Assembly (NCBI GenBank): GCA_902613275.1
Contig: CACMGM010000003.1
Location: forward strand, 34,513 to 98,512
From: an uncultured Alphaproteobacteria bacterium
GTDB lineage: Bacteria; Pseudomonadota; Alphaproteobacteria; HIMB59; GCA-002718135
Direction: 5' to 3'
Length of the DNA stretch: 64,000 nucleotides
A program made the translations under genes and the position numbers. Shown here piece by piece: positions 8,330 through 17,084 of the stretch. Positions within the stretch are counted from its first letter, which is position 1. The number at the start of each line of letters is the position of its first letter. Below the pieces are notes generated by a model. It saw only the letters and a list, made by a program, of their open reading frames with translations, ran no database searches and was not told where the DNA came from.

Positions 8330-9217
8330 TTGAAAAATAAATTATTTGAAAAATATTTTGTTTTTAGTCCTTATTTTTGGCTTGTTCTATTTTTTTTTAT
8401 TCCATTAGCTATAATTTTTAAAATATCAATTTCGGTATCAGAATGGGGGATGCCTCCTTATCAAGATATTTTTCTTTTTGATAATGGATTTAAGATCAAT
8501 ACCACATTTGAAAACTATGTTTATATATTTAGTGATTATTACTACATTGGATCTTTTGTAAACTCTTTGATTCTAGCTCTAATATCTACTTTTTTTTGTT
8601 TACTTATTGGGTTCCCATTAGCCTTTTATATTGCGACTTCAAATATCAGATTAAGAAATATCCTATTAGTTTTAGTAGTTATTCCATTTTGGTCATCATT
8701 TTTATTAAGAGTATATGCATGGAAAATAATTTTACAGAATAATGGAATTTTAAATGTAATACTTCTAAACCTAGGCATAACATCAGAGCCACTTCAATTA
8801 TTATACAATCAATATGCTGTTATCATGGGAATTGTATACACTTATTTACCATTGATGATTTTACCACTTTATGGATACTTAAATAAATTTGATTTAAATT
8901 TAATTGAAGCATCAAAAGATTTAGGACTAAATCGTTTTAAAACCTTTTATAAAGTTATACTTCCTTTGTCTGCTCCAGGAATTGTTGCTGGATCTTTATT
9001 AGTTTTTATACCTGTTGTTGGAGAGTTTATTATACCTGAAATGTTAGGTGGAAGTGATAGATTGTATTATGGAAAAATATTATGGGAGGAATTCTTTGTT
9101 AATAGAAATTGGCCAGGTGCTAGTGCTTTAGCTTTTAGTGGAATTATTATTTTGGTTTTGCCAATTGTTATTTTTCAAATACTTTATTCTCGTTGGAGTC
9201 AAAAAAATGAAATCTAG
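8330..9217 (+). CDS. potB: Polyamine ABC transporter permease (PotB/PotH type)
   Basis: 295 residues with about six hydrophobic membrane helices. The cytoplasmic EAA loop 'EASKDLGLNRFKTFYKVILP' contacts the ATPase. The start is a TTG immediately after the potA stop (TAATTG); no ATG lies nearby in frame, and starting here gives a cytosolic 'MKNKLFEKYF' leader followed by the first helix, as in the family. The gene overlaps the next permease gene by 11 bases, so translation of the pair is probably coupled. Confidence 0.9.
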   Translation: MKNKLFEKYFVFSPYFWLVLFFFIPLAIIFKISISVSEWGMPPYQDIFLFDNGFKINTTFENYVYIFSDYYYIGSFVNSLILALISTFFCLLIGFPLAFYIATSNIRLRNILLVLVVIPFWSSFLLRVYAWKIILQNNGILNVILLNLGITSEPLQLLYNQYAVIMGIVYTYLPLMILPLYGYLNKFDLNLIEASKDLGLNRFKTFYKVILPLSAPGIVAGSLLVFIPVVGEFIIPEMLGGSDRLYYGKILWEEFFVNRNWPGASALAFSGIIILVLPIVIFQILYSRWSQKNEI

Positions 9218-10001
9218 TTTAATTAAAAGTACAGTTATTTTTTTAGGTTTATTTTTTTTATATTTCCCAATTTTAGTTTTAATTTTTTACTCATTTAATG
9301 AAAATAAGAGAGTAATGGTTTGGAAAGGATTTTCTTTAAGATGGTACAATGAATTATTTAATAATGAACAAATAATTGAGGCATTTATTATTAGTATTAA
9401 AATTGCAGCCTTGTCTGCAACTTTTGCTACAATTTTAGGAGTTATGATTGGATATTCACTTGTAAGAATAAGAAAAATTCCTTTTAAATCATTTTATATT
9501 TTTCTTTCTTCAACACCTTTGGTTTTACCAGAATTAATTTTAGGTCTATCAATGCTGCTTTTTTTTATAAGCTTAAATAATGTAATTGGATTTCCATCAT
9601 CTAGAGGACAATTAACTATTTTTATATCGCACGTTACTTTTTGTATTGCATTTGTCGCAATTATTATTCAAGCAAGATTAACTGACTTTAACAAAAATAT
9701 TGAGGAAGCTGCGATGGATCTAGGCTATAATTATACCAAGGTACTATATAAAATAACTTTACCAATAATTTTACCTTCTATTATTGCTGGTTGGTTATTA
9801 GCTTTTACAATTTCTTTAGATGATCTAGTTGTTGCGAGTTTTACTACTGGGCCTGGAGCTAACACATTGCCAATTGTAGTTTTTTCTAAAGTTAGATTAG
9901 GATTGAGTCCTGAAGTAAACGCATTATCAGCAATTTTAATGTTTGCTTTAATAATAATTGGTTTATTTTATTTTTATTTTAATAAAAAATTTAAACATTA
10001 A
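9207..10001 (+). CDS. potC: Polyamine ABC transporter permease (PotC/PotI type)
   Basis: 264 residues with about six membrane helices. The EAA loop 'EEAAMDLGYNYTKVLYKI' and the conserved 'SLDDLVVASF' segment near the C-terminus are typical of PotC/PotI. I place the start at ATG 9207 ('MKSSLIKSTV'), inside the end of potB; the in-frame ATG at 9138 would bury an extra 23 residues in potB and is less likely. The end overlaps the convergent glutamine-synthetase-like gene by 11 bases (9991-10001), leaving no room for a terminator. Confidence 0.9.
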   Translation: MKSSLIKSTVIFLGLFFLYFPILVLIFYSFNENKRVMVWKGFSLRWYNELFNNEQIIEAFIISIKIAALSATFATILGVMIGYSLVRIRKIPFKSFYIFLSSTPLVLPELILGLSMLLFFISLNNVIGFPSSRGQLTIFISHVTFCIAFVAIIIQARLTDFNKNIEEAAMDLGYNYTKVLYKITLPIILPSIIAGWLLAFTISLDDLVVASFTTGPGANTLPIVVFSKVRLGLSPEVNALSAILMFALIIIGLFYFYFNKKFKH

Positions 10002-11358
10002 GTAATAAATATTCTCGCTCCCAAGAACTTATGACTGATAAATAAGCTTGATACTCGACTCTTCTTATTGCAGCAATCGACCTTACAAATTTTTCATTAA
10101 ATATGGATTTTATATCTTCATCATTTTCAAAGAGAATTAACGATTCATCCATATTTTTAGGAAGATTAGAATTTTTATCTTTAAATGCACTATCTTTAGT
10201 TTCTGGATTTGGTTTTAAATTATTTTTCATTCCTAAATATCCTGAAGCTAAATTAGCTGCAAAAACTAGATATGGATTTGTATCAGATCCAGGAATTCTA
10301 TTTTCAATACGCATATTCTTTTCCTCAATTGATGGAATTCTAAAACCACAACTTCTATTACCTATTCCCCATTTAACATTTTTAGGAGCACCCCAAGTTG
10401 CAAACAATCTTCTAAATGAATTTATATTGGGAGCATATATTGGCATTAATAATGGAGTATATTTTTCCAAACCACCTAAATAGTTTTTCATTTTTTTTGA
10501 AATTTTAGTTGATTGATTAAAAAAAATATTTTTATTTTTTTCATTATATATTGATTGATGTATGTGCATTGCACTACCAGGTTGGTTCTCCATAGGTTTT
10601 GCCATAAATGTTGCATGAAGTTTATGTTTCAAAGCTGACTGTCTTAGAGTTCGTTTAAATAAAAATACCTGGTCTGCTAGATCTAAAGGATCACCATGTT
10701 GAAAATTAATTTCCATTTGAGCTGAGCCAGATTCATGATTAATAGTATCAATTTCAATATTTTGAGCTTCACAATAGTTATATACATCCTCAAAAAGATG
10801 ATCAAATTCGTTCACAGCATCTATACCCAAGGCTTGCTTACCTGTTTCTTGTCTACCTGATTGACCCACTGGCACTTCAAGGGGGTAGTCTGAGTCAGCA
10901 TTAGGTTTCACTAAATAAAATTCTAACTCTGGCGAAACAATTGGACTTAATTTATCTTTTTTATAAAGTTTAAGAATATTTTTTAGAGCATTCCTACTAG
11001 AATTTATAACATCATCTCCGTTAAGATTTATTGCATCACAGATAATTTGTGCAGTAGGGTCGTCGTACCATGGCACTACTCTCATTGTATCAAAATCTGG
11101 TTTTAAAATTACATCAATATCAGTTGGATTGTAAACACTTCTTGGTAAAGCACCAGCCGAGTCCTCAGTTGCATAATCTCCTGATATAGTTTGAATAAAA
11201 GTTGACTGAGGTAATCTGTGACTTTCATCTTCAAGTCCTTTTAAAAATTTATTAGTTGGTAAAATTTTTCCTCTTGCTATACCTCCAAGATCTGGAACTA
11301 AACATTCAACTTCTGTAATAGAGTTTTCATGAAACCAATTTTGAAATTTTTCAATCAT
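9991..11358 (-). CDS. puuA: Glutamine-synthetase family protein, probable gamma-glutamylputrescine synthetase
   Basis: 455 residues, the length of PuuA and related GS-like ligases. Visible features: the N-terminal 'VECLVPDLGGIARGK', the catalytic-domain 'SPELEFYL', 'HESGSAQMEINF', and 'ENRIPGSDTNPYL' where GS enzymes bind ammonia/glutamate. The family joins glutamate to an amine using ATP. Putrescine is the inferred amine because the divergent neighbour is a PuuB-like oxidase and the preceding genes make and import putrescine. Other GS-like enzymes use glutamate with isopropylamine, ethanolamine or spermine, so substrate identity is contextual. It is separated by 50 bases from the divergent oxidase gene. 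Confidence 0.85.
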   Translation of the reverse strand: MIEKFQNWFHENSITEVECLVPDLGGIARGKILPTNKFLKGLEDESHRLPQSTFIQTISGDYATEDSAGALPRSVYNPTDIDVILKPDFDTMRVVPWYDDPTAQIICDAINLNGDDVINSSRNALKNILKLYKKDKLSPIVSPELEFYLVKPNADSDYPLEVPVGQSGRQETGKQALGIDAVNEFDHLFEDVYNYCEAQNIEIDTINHESGSAQMEINFQHGDPLDLADQVFLFKRTLRQSALKHKLHATFMAKPMENQPGSAMHIHQSIYNEKNKNIFFNQSTKISKKMKNYLGGLEKYTPLLMPIYAPNINSFRRLFATWGAPKNVKWGIGNRSCGFRIPSIEEKNMRIENRIPGSDTNPYLVFAANLASGYLGMKNNLKPNPETKDSAFKDKNSNLPKNMDESLILFENDEDIKSIFNEKFVRSIAAIRRVEYQAYLSVISSWEREYLLLNV

Positions 11359-11408
11359 ATTGAGACTGTTTGTTTACTAATTATTGTTAAACCATTAAAG
11401 ATAAGTAA
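11359..11408. promoter_or_regulatory. Divergent promoter region of puuA and puuB
   Basis: Fifty bases between two divergent starts must hold both promoters. A short inverted repeat, GTTTA at 11372-11376 and TAAAC at 11388-11392 with 11 bases between, is placed centrally and could be a repressor site. This is suggestive only; no regulator gene is adjacent. Confidence 0.35.
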
Positions 11409-12731
11409 ATGTTTACTACAAAAAAAAGGACCTTTAATCAACATGATAATGAAAAAGAGAGTTTTTATAAATTTTCAGTACCTAATTTTCCTAATCAAAT
11501 TAAATTAAATGAGAATATTTCAACTGATGTATGTATTATTGGAGGTGGTTTAACAGGTATTTCTTCAGCATTAAATTTATCTAATCAAGGTTTATCAATA
11601 ACGATTTTGGAAGCAAATAAAGTTGGATCTGGTGCTTCTGGTAGGAATGGCGGTCAACTAGGAATTGGAATGAGAAAAGATCAATTCTACTTAGAAAAAA
11701 AATTTGGTATTGAAAAAGCAAAATTTTTTTGGAAAGTTGGATTAGATGCTGTTTCAAATGTAGTTAATTTAATTGAAAAATACAAAATTGACTGTGCGCT
11801 TAGACAAGGTGTTCTTCATGTAGGCAACACAAAAAAAGATTATAAATATTTTCAAGATGAAATTGAGCATATGCAGAAGAATTATAACTATAATAATTAT
11901 GAATACTTTGACCACAATTCTATAAGAGATGAAGTTAATAGTGACAGATATTTTTCTGGAATGCTTTTAAAGGATTCTTATCATTTAAACCCATTAAAAC
12001 TGACATATGGTTTAGCAGAACAGTGTTTAGCAAATGGTATAAATATATATGAAAATTCTCCGGCTGATAAAATTGTTGATAATCAAAAAGAAGTTATAAT
12101 TCACTCTGGAAAAAATATTATTAAAGCAAAGAAAGTAATTATTGGTTGCAATGGTTATCTTGACAATCTTTTAGGATCAAAGAGAAATTATTTTATGCCT
12201 ATAAATAATTATATTATTGCAACAGAACCTCTCGGAAAAGATCTGGCAAGTAAATTAATCAAAAGAAATTGTGGCGTAATAGATTCTAGATTTATGATTG
12301 ATTATTATAGATTTTCAGAAGACTACAGACTTCTTTTTGGAGGACCTGAAACAATTACATCTCATTTTGTAAAAGATGCAAAGAGTTTTGTCTCTAAACG
12401 AATGTATAAAGTTTTTCCTGAATTAAAAAAATTTAAGATTGAATTTTCTTGGGGAGGTACCTTGGCAATATCGATTAATAGATTACCCATTTTTGGAACT
12501 ATAATGAATCAAAAGTTATATTATGCTCATGCTTACTCTGGGCATGGGTTAGCTATGAGTATTATGGGAGGAAAAATGGTAGCTGAAAAAATTTTAAATA
12601 AATCAAATAATTTTGATATATTTGAGCAAATTAATCATTTTAAAATTCCAGGTGGCAATATGTTTAGAAGACCATTGTATTCTTCAGCCATTATTTATTA
12701 TAGGTTAATGGATTATTTAAATAGATTGTAA
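11409..12731 (+). CDS. puuB: FAD-dependent gamma-glutamylputrescine oxidase-like protein (DAO family)
   Basis: 440 residues. The N-terminal dinucleotide-binding motif 'IIGGGLTGISSAL', the 'GSGASGRNGGQ' segment that packs on the flavin, and a C-terminal 'YAHAYSGHGLAMS' are typical of the DadA/PuuB family. The enzyme would oxidise gamma-glutamylputrescine to gamma-glutamyl-aminobutyraldehyde with release of hydrogen peroxide. The assignment to this step relies on the divergent GS-like gene. The aldehyde dehydrogenase (PuuC) and hydrolase (PuuD) needed to finish the route are not in the window. Its TAA stop abuts the convergent tsaC stop (TAATTA). Confidence 0.86.
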   Translation: MFTTKKRTFNQHDNEKESFYKFSVPNFPNQIKLNENISTDVCIIGGGLTGISSALNLSNQGLSITILEANKVGSGASGRNGGQLGIGMRKDQFYLEKKFGIEKAKFFWKVGLDAVSNVVNLIEKYKIDCALRQGVLHVGNTKKDYKYFQDEIEHMQKNYNYNNYEYFDHNSIRDEVNSDRYFSGMLLKDSYHLNPLKLTYGLAEQCLANGINIYENSPADKIVDNQKEVIIHSGKNIIKAKKVIIGCNGYLDNLLGSKRNYFMPINNYIIATEPLGKDLASKLIKRNCGVIDSRFMIDYYRFSEDYRLLFGGPETITSHFVKDAKSFVSKRMYKVFPELKKFKIEFSWGGTLAISINRLPIFGTIMNQKLYYAHAYSGHGLAMSIMGGKMVAEKILNKSNNFDIFEQINHFKIPGGNMFRRPLYSSAIIYYRLMDYLNRL

Positions 12732-13649
12732 TTACTTAATTGCTCTTCTTAATCTGTCATTTATAGTTTTACCAAGCCCTTTATCAGGTATTTCTACTAC
12801 AGCAATTTTTTTGCATCTACTTTGATCTAATTTATGAAGATAATGATAAAAATTTTTTGCTGCTTCATTTAAATTTTTTTTATTACTCAAATTTAAATTA
12901 ATTATTTTAGACTTTAATTTATTATTGCCAAAATTTAATAAACCTTCATTTTTTAGTATTCTCTTAGCATTCATTCTTATTGGCTTTAAAGTTGAGTAAT
13001 GTTTTTTTAAATTACCAGGAGAAATAGATGATTTCTTTTTAATTTTTACTTTTGCATATTTATTTAGCTCTTCAACAGTTATGCTGCCATATCTTAATAC
13101 TTCAATTTCATTATTGGTATCAATTCTAACAACTGTGGACTCTAGTCCATGAGAAGACTGTTTATCTTTTAAAACAAATATTTTTTTTACTAGAATAGGA
13201 TCAATATCCATAATATTGGTTACGGAAGTTCTTTCTGACAGATTAGCACTAGGGGCTGCAATAGGTAGGTCAAATAAAGTAATTAATTTTTTAGCCAACT
13301 TATTACCGGGAATTCTGCAGCCAACTAAAGTTGAGTTGTTAGAGACTAATTTTGATATTTTAGAATTTTTCTTTTTTTTTAATATTATTGTCAAAGGACC
13401 AGGCCAGAATTTTGAACCTATTTTTTTTTCAAATTTATTTAAAATAAAATATTTTTCTATTTGTTTAATACTTTTAAAGTGACAGATAATTGGATTACTT
13501 CGTGGTCTTTTTTTTACTTTAAAAATAGATTTTACAGCCTCATCATTTGTTGCATCTGCTCCAAGACCAAACACTGTTTCTGTGGGAAATATTACAAGTT
13601 CTCCACTGCTTAATAAATTTTTTGCAATATCTAACTTATTTTTTTTCAT
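12732..13649 (-). CDS. tsaC: L-threonylcarbamoyladenylate synthase (Sua5/YrdC)
   Basis: 305 residues, so the long Sua5-type form: an N-terminal YrdC domain ('PTETVFGLGADA', 'KRPRSNPIICH', 'RIPGN', 'APSANLSERTS') plus a C-terminal Sua5 domain of roughly 100 residues. It makes threonylcarbamoyl-AMP from threonine, bicarbonate and ATP for t6A modification of tRNAs that read ANN codons. Partner enzymes TsaB, TsaD and TsaE are not in the window. The linker 'SPGNLKKHYSTLKP' between the domains is conserved in Sua5. It is divergent from the ParA gene. Confidence 0.92.
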   Translation of the reverse strand: MKKNKLDIAKNLLSSGELVIFPTETVFGLGADATNDEAVKSIFKVKKRPRSNPIICHFKSIKQIEKYFILNKFEKKIGSKFWPGPLTIILKKKKNSKISKLVSNNSTLVGCRIPGNKLAKKLITLFDLPIAAPSANLSERTSVTNIMDIDPILVKKIFVLKDKQSSHGLESTVVRIDTNNEIEVLRYGSITVEELNKYAKVKIKKKSSISPGNLKKHYSTLKPIRMNAKRILKNEGLLNFGNNKLKSKIINLNLSNKKNLNEAAKNFYHYLHKLDQSRCKKIAVVEIPDKGLGKTINDRLRRAIK

Positions 13650-13706
13650 ATTTTTTTATAAAATGTTTCCATCTATCTTTAAAATAGTTATTATCAATAC
13701 TTGTAT

Positions 13707-14339
13707 ATGGGAAAAGTTATAGCATTTTCGAATCAAAAAGGTGGCTCAGGTAAATCGACTCTTTCAGCAAATTTATCAGTTTTGTGGAGCAATAGTGGTT
13801 ACAAAGTTGCTGTTATAGATGCTGATGCACAAAAAAGTCTATCATATTGGCTTGAAGCAAGAAAATCTTATTATGGTGAAGATGATATTGGAATAACTCA
13901 ATTAAATTTTGATATAAGGAATTTAATAGACGAAATTAAAGCCATAAAAAGAAAGTACGACTTTATAATAATTGATAGCCCCCCATCTATAACTTTTGAA
14001 ACAATGCAGGTTGTAAAAGCTTCTGATAGGGTATTTGTTCCAGTACAACCAAGTCCAGTAGACTTAATGGCTACACTTCCTTTTTTAAAAATTGCAAAAC
14101 AAGAAAGAAAAAATCCAATAATTATTCTTAATAGAGTGATGCCGAGAGCAAAATTAACTGACGCAATGATTTTGCGTCTAAGATATGCTGGTGCTAAAAT
14201 TGCTCGCTCACGACTGTCTAGCAAAGTATTATTTGCAGAAACATTCTCAGTTGGAAGGGGTGTAGTAGATATAAGTGTTACATCAGATGCTTCAAAAGAA
14301 ATTATTAATGTTGGAAAAGAAATTTTAAGAAATTTCTAA
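13707..14339 (+). CDS. Orphan ParA-family ATPase
   Basis: 210 residues from ATG 13707; a TTG two codons upstream (13701) is the only longer alternative. The deviant Walker A 'KGGSGKST', 'VIDADAQ' and 'IIDSPPS' place it in the ParA/MinD P-loop family, the small form without an N-terminal DNA-binding domain. No parB or centromere-like repeats are next to it, so this is not the chromosomal parABS locus. It lies between tsaC and glmU with a four-base gap to glmU. Small orphan ParAs position varied cargo, but the cargo here is unknown. Confidence 0.85.
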   Translation: MGKVIAFSNQKGGSGKSTLSANLSVLWSNSGYKVAVIDADAQKSLSYWLEARKSYYGEDDIGITQLNFDIRNLIDEIKAIKRKYDFIIIDSPPSITFETMQVVKASDRVFVPVQPSPVDLMATLPFLKIAKQERKNPIIILNRVMPRAKLTDAMILRLRYAGAKIARSRLSSKVLFAETFSVGRGVVDISVTSDASKEIINVGKEILRNF

Positions 14340-14343
14340 CTTA

Positions 14344-15642
14344 ATGTCTGATATCACAACTGTTATACTTGCCGCAGGCAATAGTACGAGATTTAAAGCA
14401 AGTAAATCAAAGCTTGTTTATCCATTATGCGGGTTACCAATTGTTTCACATATTTTTAATATTGCAAAAAAAATATCTGGTAAAAATATATTAGTTGTAT
14501 CTAATGAAAAAAATAAAGAAGAATTAAAATTAATATTAAATACCTCAAAGTTAGTTGTTCAAAAAAAACAAAAAGGAACCGCTGATGCAATTGAGCAAGT
14601 TAAAAAATATGTTAAATCAAAAAATATTTTAATTTTATTTGGTGATACACCTTTAGTTGAAATTAAAGATATAAGAAAACTAGTAAGTAAATTTAAAAAA
14701 AGTAAAGCGAAAGCTTCATTAATTGCATTTAATACTTCAGAGCCACATGGTTATGGTAGGTTATTACTAAATAACAAATACGTTGAAGAAATAATTGAGC
14801 AAATCAATTTAAAACCTGAACAAAAAAAAATCAATTTATGTAATTCTGGTATTTTGATAGCAAATACTAAATTATTATTTGATAATTTAAAAAATATTAA
14901 AGAAAATAAAATTAAAAAAGAAAGATATCTTCCTGACATATGTAAAATTTTTTCAAAAAAAAATATTCCTATCAATTATATTGAGTGCAACAAAGAAACA
15001 ATGTTAGGCATAAATACATTGGATGATTTTAATGTTGTACAAAATATTCTGCAAAAAAAATACGTAAAAAATTTTATAAAAAATGGAGTCAATTTTTTAA
15101 AACCCAATACTTGTTATTTAAGCTATGACATCAAAATTGAACCTAATGTTACAATTGAAAGCAATGTTACAATAAAGGAAAAAACAATTATAAAAAAAGG
15201 CTCAATAATTAAAAGTAATTCATACTTAGAAGAGGTTACAATAGATGAAAATTCACAAATTGGTCCAAGTGCTAGATTAAGACCAAAAACAAAAATCGGA
15301 AAAAAATCAAAGATTGGTAACTTTGTTGAAATAAAAAATTCTAAAATTGGAAATAATGTTTCTATTGCTCATCTTTCATATGTTGGAGATTCAGAAATAG
15401 GAAATAATGTGAATATAGGGGCTGGCACAATAACTTGTAACTATGATGGAAAGAAAAAACACAAAACGATAATAAAAGATAATGTATTTATAGGTTCAAA
15501 CACATCACTCATTGCTCCAGTTGTAATTGAGTCTAAATCTAGAATTGGCGCAGGTAGTGTTATCACTAAAAATATTCCCAAAAATTCACTTGCTATTGAA
15601 AGATCAGCCTTAAAAATTCTAAGAAATAAAAGATCTAAATAA
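14344..15642 (+). CDS. glmU: Bifunctional GlmU: N-acetylglucosamine-1-phosphate uridyltransferase / glucosamine-1-phosphate acetyltransferase
   Basis: 432 residues. The N-terminal nucleotidyltransferase shows 'ILAAGNSTRFKASKSK', 'KGTADAI' and 'FGDTPL'. The C-terminal half is a left-handed beta helix with hexapeptide repeats and the acetyltransferase motif 'GAGTITCNYDGKKKHKT'. It makes UDP-GlcNAc for peptidoglycan and lipopolysaccharide in two steps. It is shorter than the E. coli enzyme (456 residues), mainly by loops. Codons are heavily A-rich, with many Lys and Asn. Confidence 0.95.
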   Translation: MSDITTVILAAGNSTRFKASKSKLVYPLCGLPIVSHIFNIAKKISGKNILVVSNEKNKEELKLILNTSKLVVQKKQKGTADAIEQVKKYVKSKNILILFGDTPLVEIKDIRKLVSKFKKSKAKASLIAFNTSEPHGYGRLLLNNKYVEEIIEQINLKPEQKKINLCNSGILIANTKLLFDNLKNIKENKIKKERYLPDICKIFSKKNIPINYIECNKETMLGINTLDDFNVVQNILQKKYVKNFIKNGVNFLKPNTCYLSYDIKIEPNVTIESNVTIKEKTIIKKGSIIKSNSYLEEVTIDENSQIGPSARLRPKTKIGKKSKIGNFVEIKNSKIGNNVSIAHLSYVGDSEIGNNVNIGAGTITCNYDGKKKHKTIIKDNVFIGSNTSLIAPVVIESKSRIGAGSVITKNIPKNSLAIERSALKILRNKRSK

Positions 15643-15643
15643 T

Positions 15644-15671
15644 AACCCTTGTTTCAAGATATATTAGGGTT
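15644..15671 (+). other. Weak inverted repeat between glmU and the DAHP synthase gene
   Basis: AACCCT (15644-15649) and AGGGTT (15666-15671) can pair with a 16-base loop. There is no following T run, so I do not call a terminator; it may be a weak leader or trailer structure or chance. Confidence 0.25.
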
Positions 15672-15689
15672 TATGAGCCTTTTCAAATT

Positions 15690-17063
15690 ATGAGCGATAA
15701 ATGGTCACCAAATAGTTGGAGAAATAAAAATGCTCTTCATATGCCTATCTATCAGAATGAAGATCATCTAAATAAAACTCTAAATGAAATTTCCAAATAT
15801 CCACCTTTAGTTTTTGCTGGAGAAGCGAGACTATTAAAAAAGAAACTTGGAGAAGTTTCAAACGGGAATGCTTTTTTATTACAAGGTGGAGATTGTGCAG
15901 AAAGTTTTGCAGATTTTCATCCAGATAATATTAGAGATACATTTAAAGTTATTTTACAAATGGCTGTTGTATTAACGTTTGGCGCTTCTTGTCCAATTGT
16001 TAAAGTAGGAAGAATTGCTGGACAGTTTGCAAAGCCAAGATCATCTGCCACAGAAGTTATTAATGATTTAGAACTTGAGTCTTATAAAGGCGATATAATT
16101 AATGGGATAGACTTCAATCAAAAAGACAGAGATCCTAATCCAGATAGATTAATACAGGCCTACAATCAGTCTGCATCTACACTTAATCTTTTAAGAGCTT
16201 TTTCTCAGGGCGGTTTTGCCAATTTAAATAAAATACATCAATGGAACTTAAATTTTGTTAAAGGTGAGAATGCTACTAAATTTAGAGAGATATCTTCTAG
16301 AATTGACGAGTGCTTATCTTTTATGGAGGCATGTGGAATAAATGGAAATAGTGTAAGACAATTAAATGAAACAGACTTCTTTACAAGTCATGAAGCTTTA
16401 CTTCTTCAATATGAGGAAGCATTAACAAGAATAGATAGTACTTCAGGTAAGTGGTACGATGTTTCAGCTCACATGTTGTGGGTAGGTGACAGAACACGAC
16501 AACTTGATGGAGCACATATTGAATTTTTAAGAGGTATTGAGAACCCTATAGGTATTAAAGTGGGTCCAAGCACAAAGACAGAAGAACTATTAAAGATATT
16601 AGATGTGTTGAATCCAAATAATGAAGCTGGAAAAATAACGCTGATATGTAGAATGGGTCATGAAAAAGTTAGTGGAATACTTCCAAAAATAATTAGATCA
16701 GTTAATTCAGCTGGTAAAAATGTTGTTTGGACTTGTGACCCCATGCATGGAAATACTATCAAATCTAACACGGGTTTTAAAACTAGGCCATTAAAAGATA
16801 TAATTTCTGAAATTCAGCAATTTTTTCAAATTCACAGAAGCGAAGGAACATATCCAGGCGGCGTCCATTTAGAAATGACTGGTCAAGATGTTACAGAATG
16901 TATGGGAGGTCTTCAAGAAATAACAGATGAAGATTTAAAAAATAGATATCATACATATTGTGATCCGAGACTAAATGCCTCGCAGTCTCTAGAATTGGCT
17001 TTTTTATTATCAGATTTTTTAAAAGAAGAAAAATTGTTCTCAAAGCAATCTTCAAATCTGTAA
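15690..17063 (+). CDS. Class II 3-deoxy-7-phosphoheptulonate (DAHP) synthase
   Basis: 457 residues, matching the plant/actinobacterial type II enzyme. Motifs: 'LLQGGDCAESF', 'KVGRIAGQFAKPRS', 'RMGHEKV', 'CDPMHGNT' and 'HLEMTGQDVTECMGG'. It condenses phosphoenolpyruvate and erythrose 4-phosphate as the first step of the shikimate pathway. The Cys in 'GGDC', the HE pair in 'GHEKV' and the acidic residues of the last motif are the metal site in this family. No other aromatic biosynthesis gene is nearby. Confidence 0.95.
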   Translation: MSDKWSPNSWRNKNALHMPIYQNEDHLNKTLNEISKYPPLVFAGEARLLKKKLGEVSNGNAFLLQGGDCAESFADFHPDNIRDTFKVILQMAVVLTFGASCPIVKVGRIAGQFAKPRSSATEVINDLELESYKGDIINGIDFNQKDRDPNPDRLIQAYNQSASTLNLLRAFSQGGFANLNKIHQWNLNFVKGENATKFREISSRIDECLSFMEACGINGNSVRQLNETDFFTSHEALLLQYEEALTRIDSTSGKWYDVSAHMLWVGDRTRQLDGAHIEFLRGIENPIGIKVGPSTKTEELLKILDVLNPNNEAGKITLICRMGHEKVSGILPKIIRSVNSAGKNVVWTCDPMHGNTIKSNTGFKTRPLKDIISEIQQFFQIHRSEGTYPGGVHLEMTGQDVTECMGGLQEITDEDLKNRYHTYCDPRLNASQSLELAFLLSDFLKEEKLFSKQSSNL

Positions 17064-17084
17064 ATTTATATTTATATATGACTT

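Noticed and set aside
13701..13706. TTG start two codons upstream of the ParA gene
   Set aside because: The ATG at 13707 gives the usual 'MGKVIAFSNQKGG' start; the extra two codons add nothing recognisable.
15644..15671. Terminator after glmU
   Set aside because: The repeat has only six pairs, a 16-base loop and no T run, so it is listed as a weak inverted repeat only.
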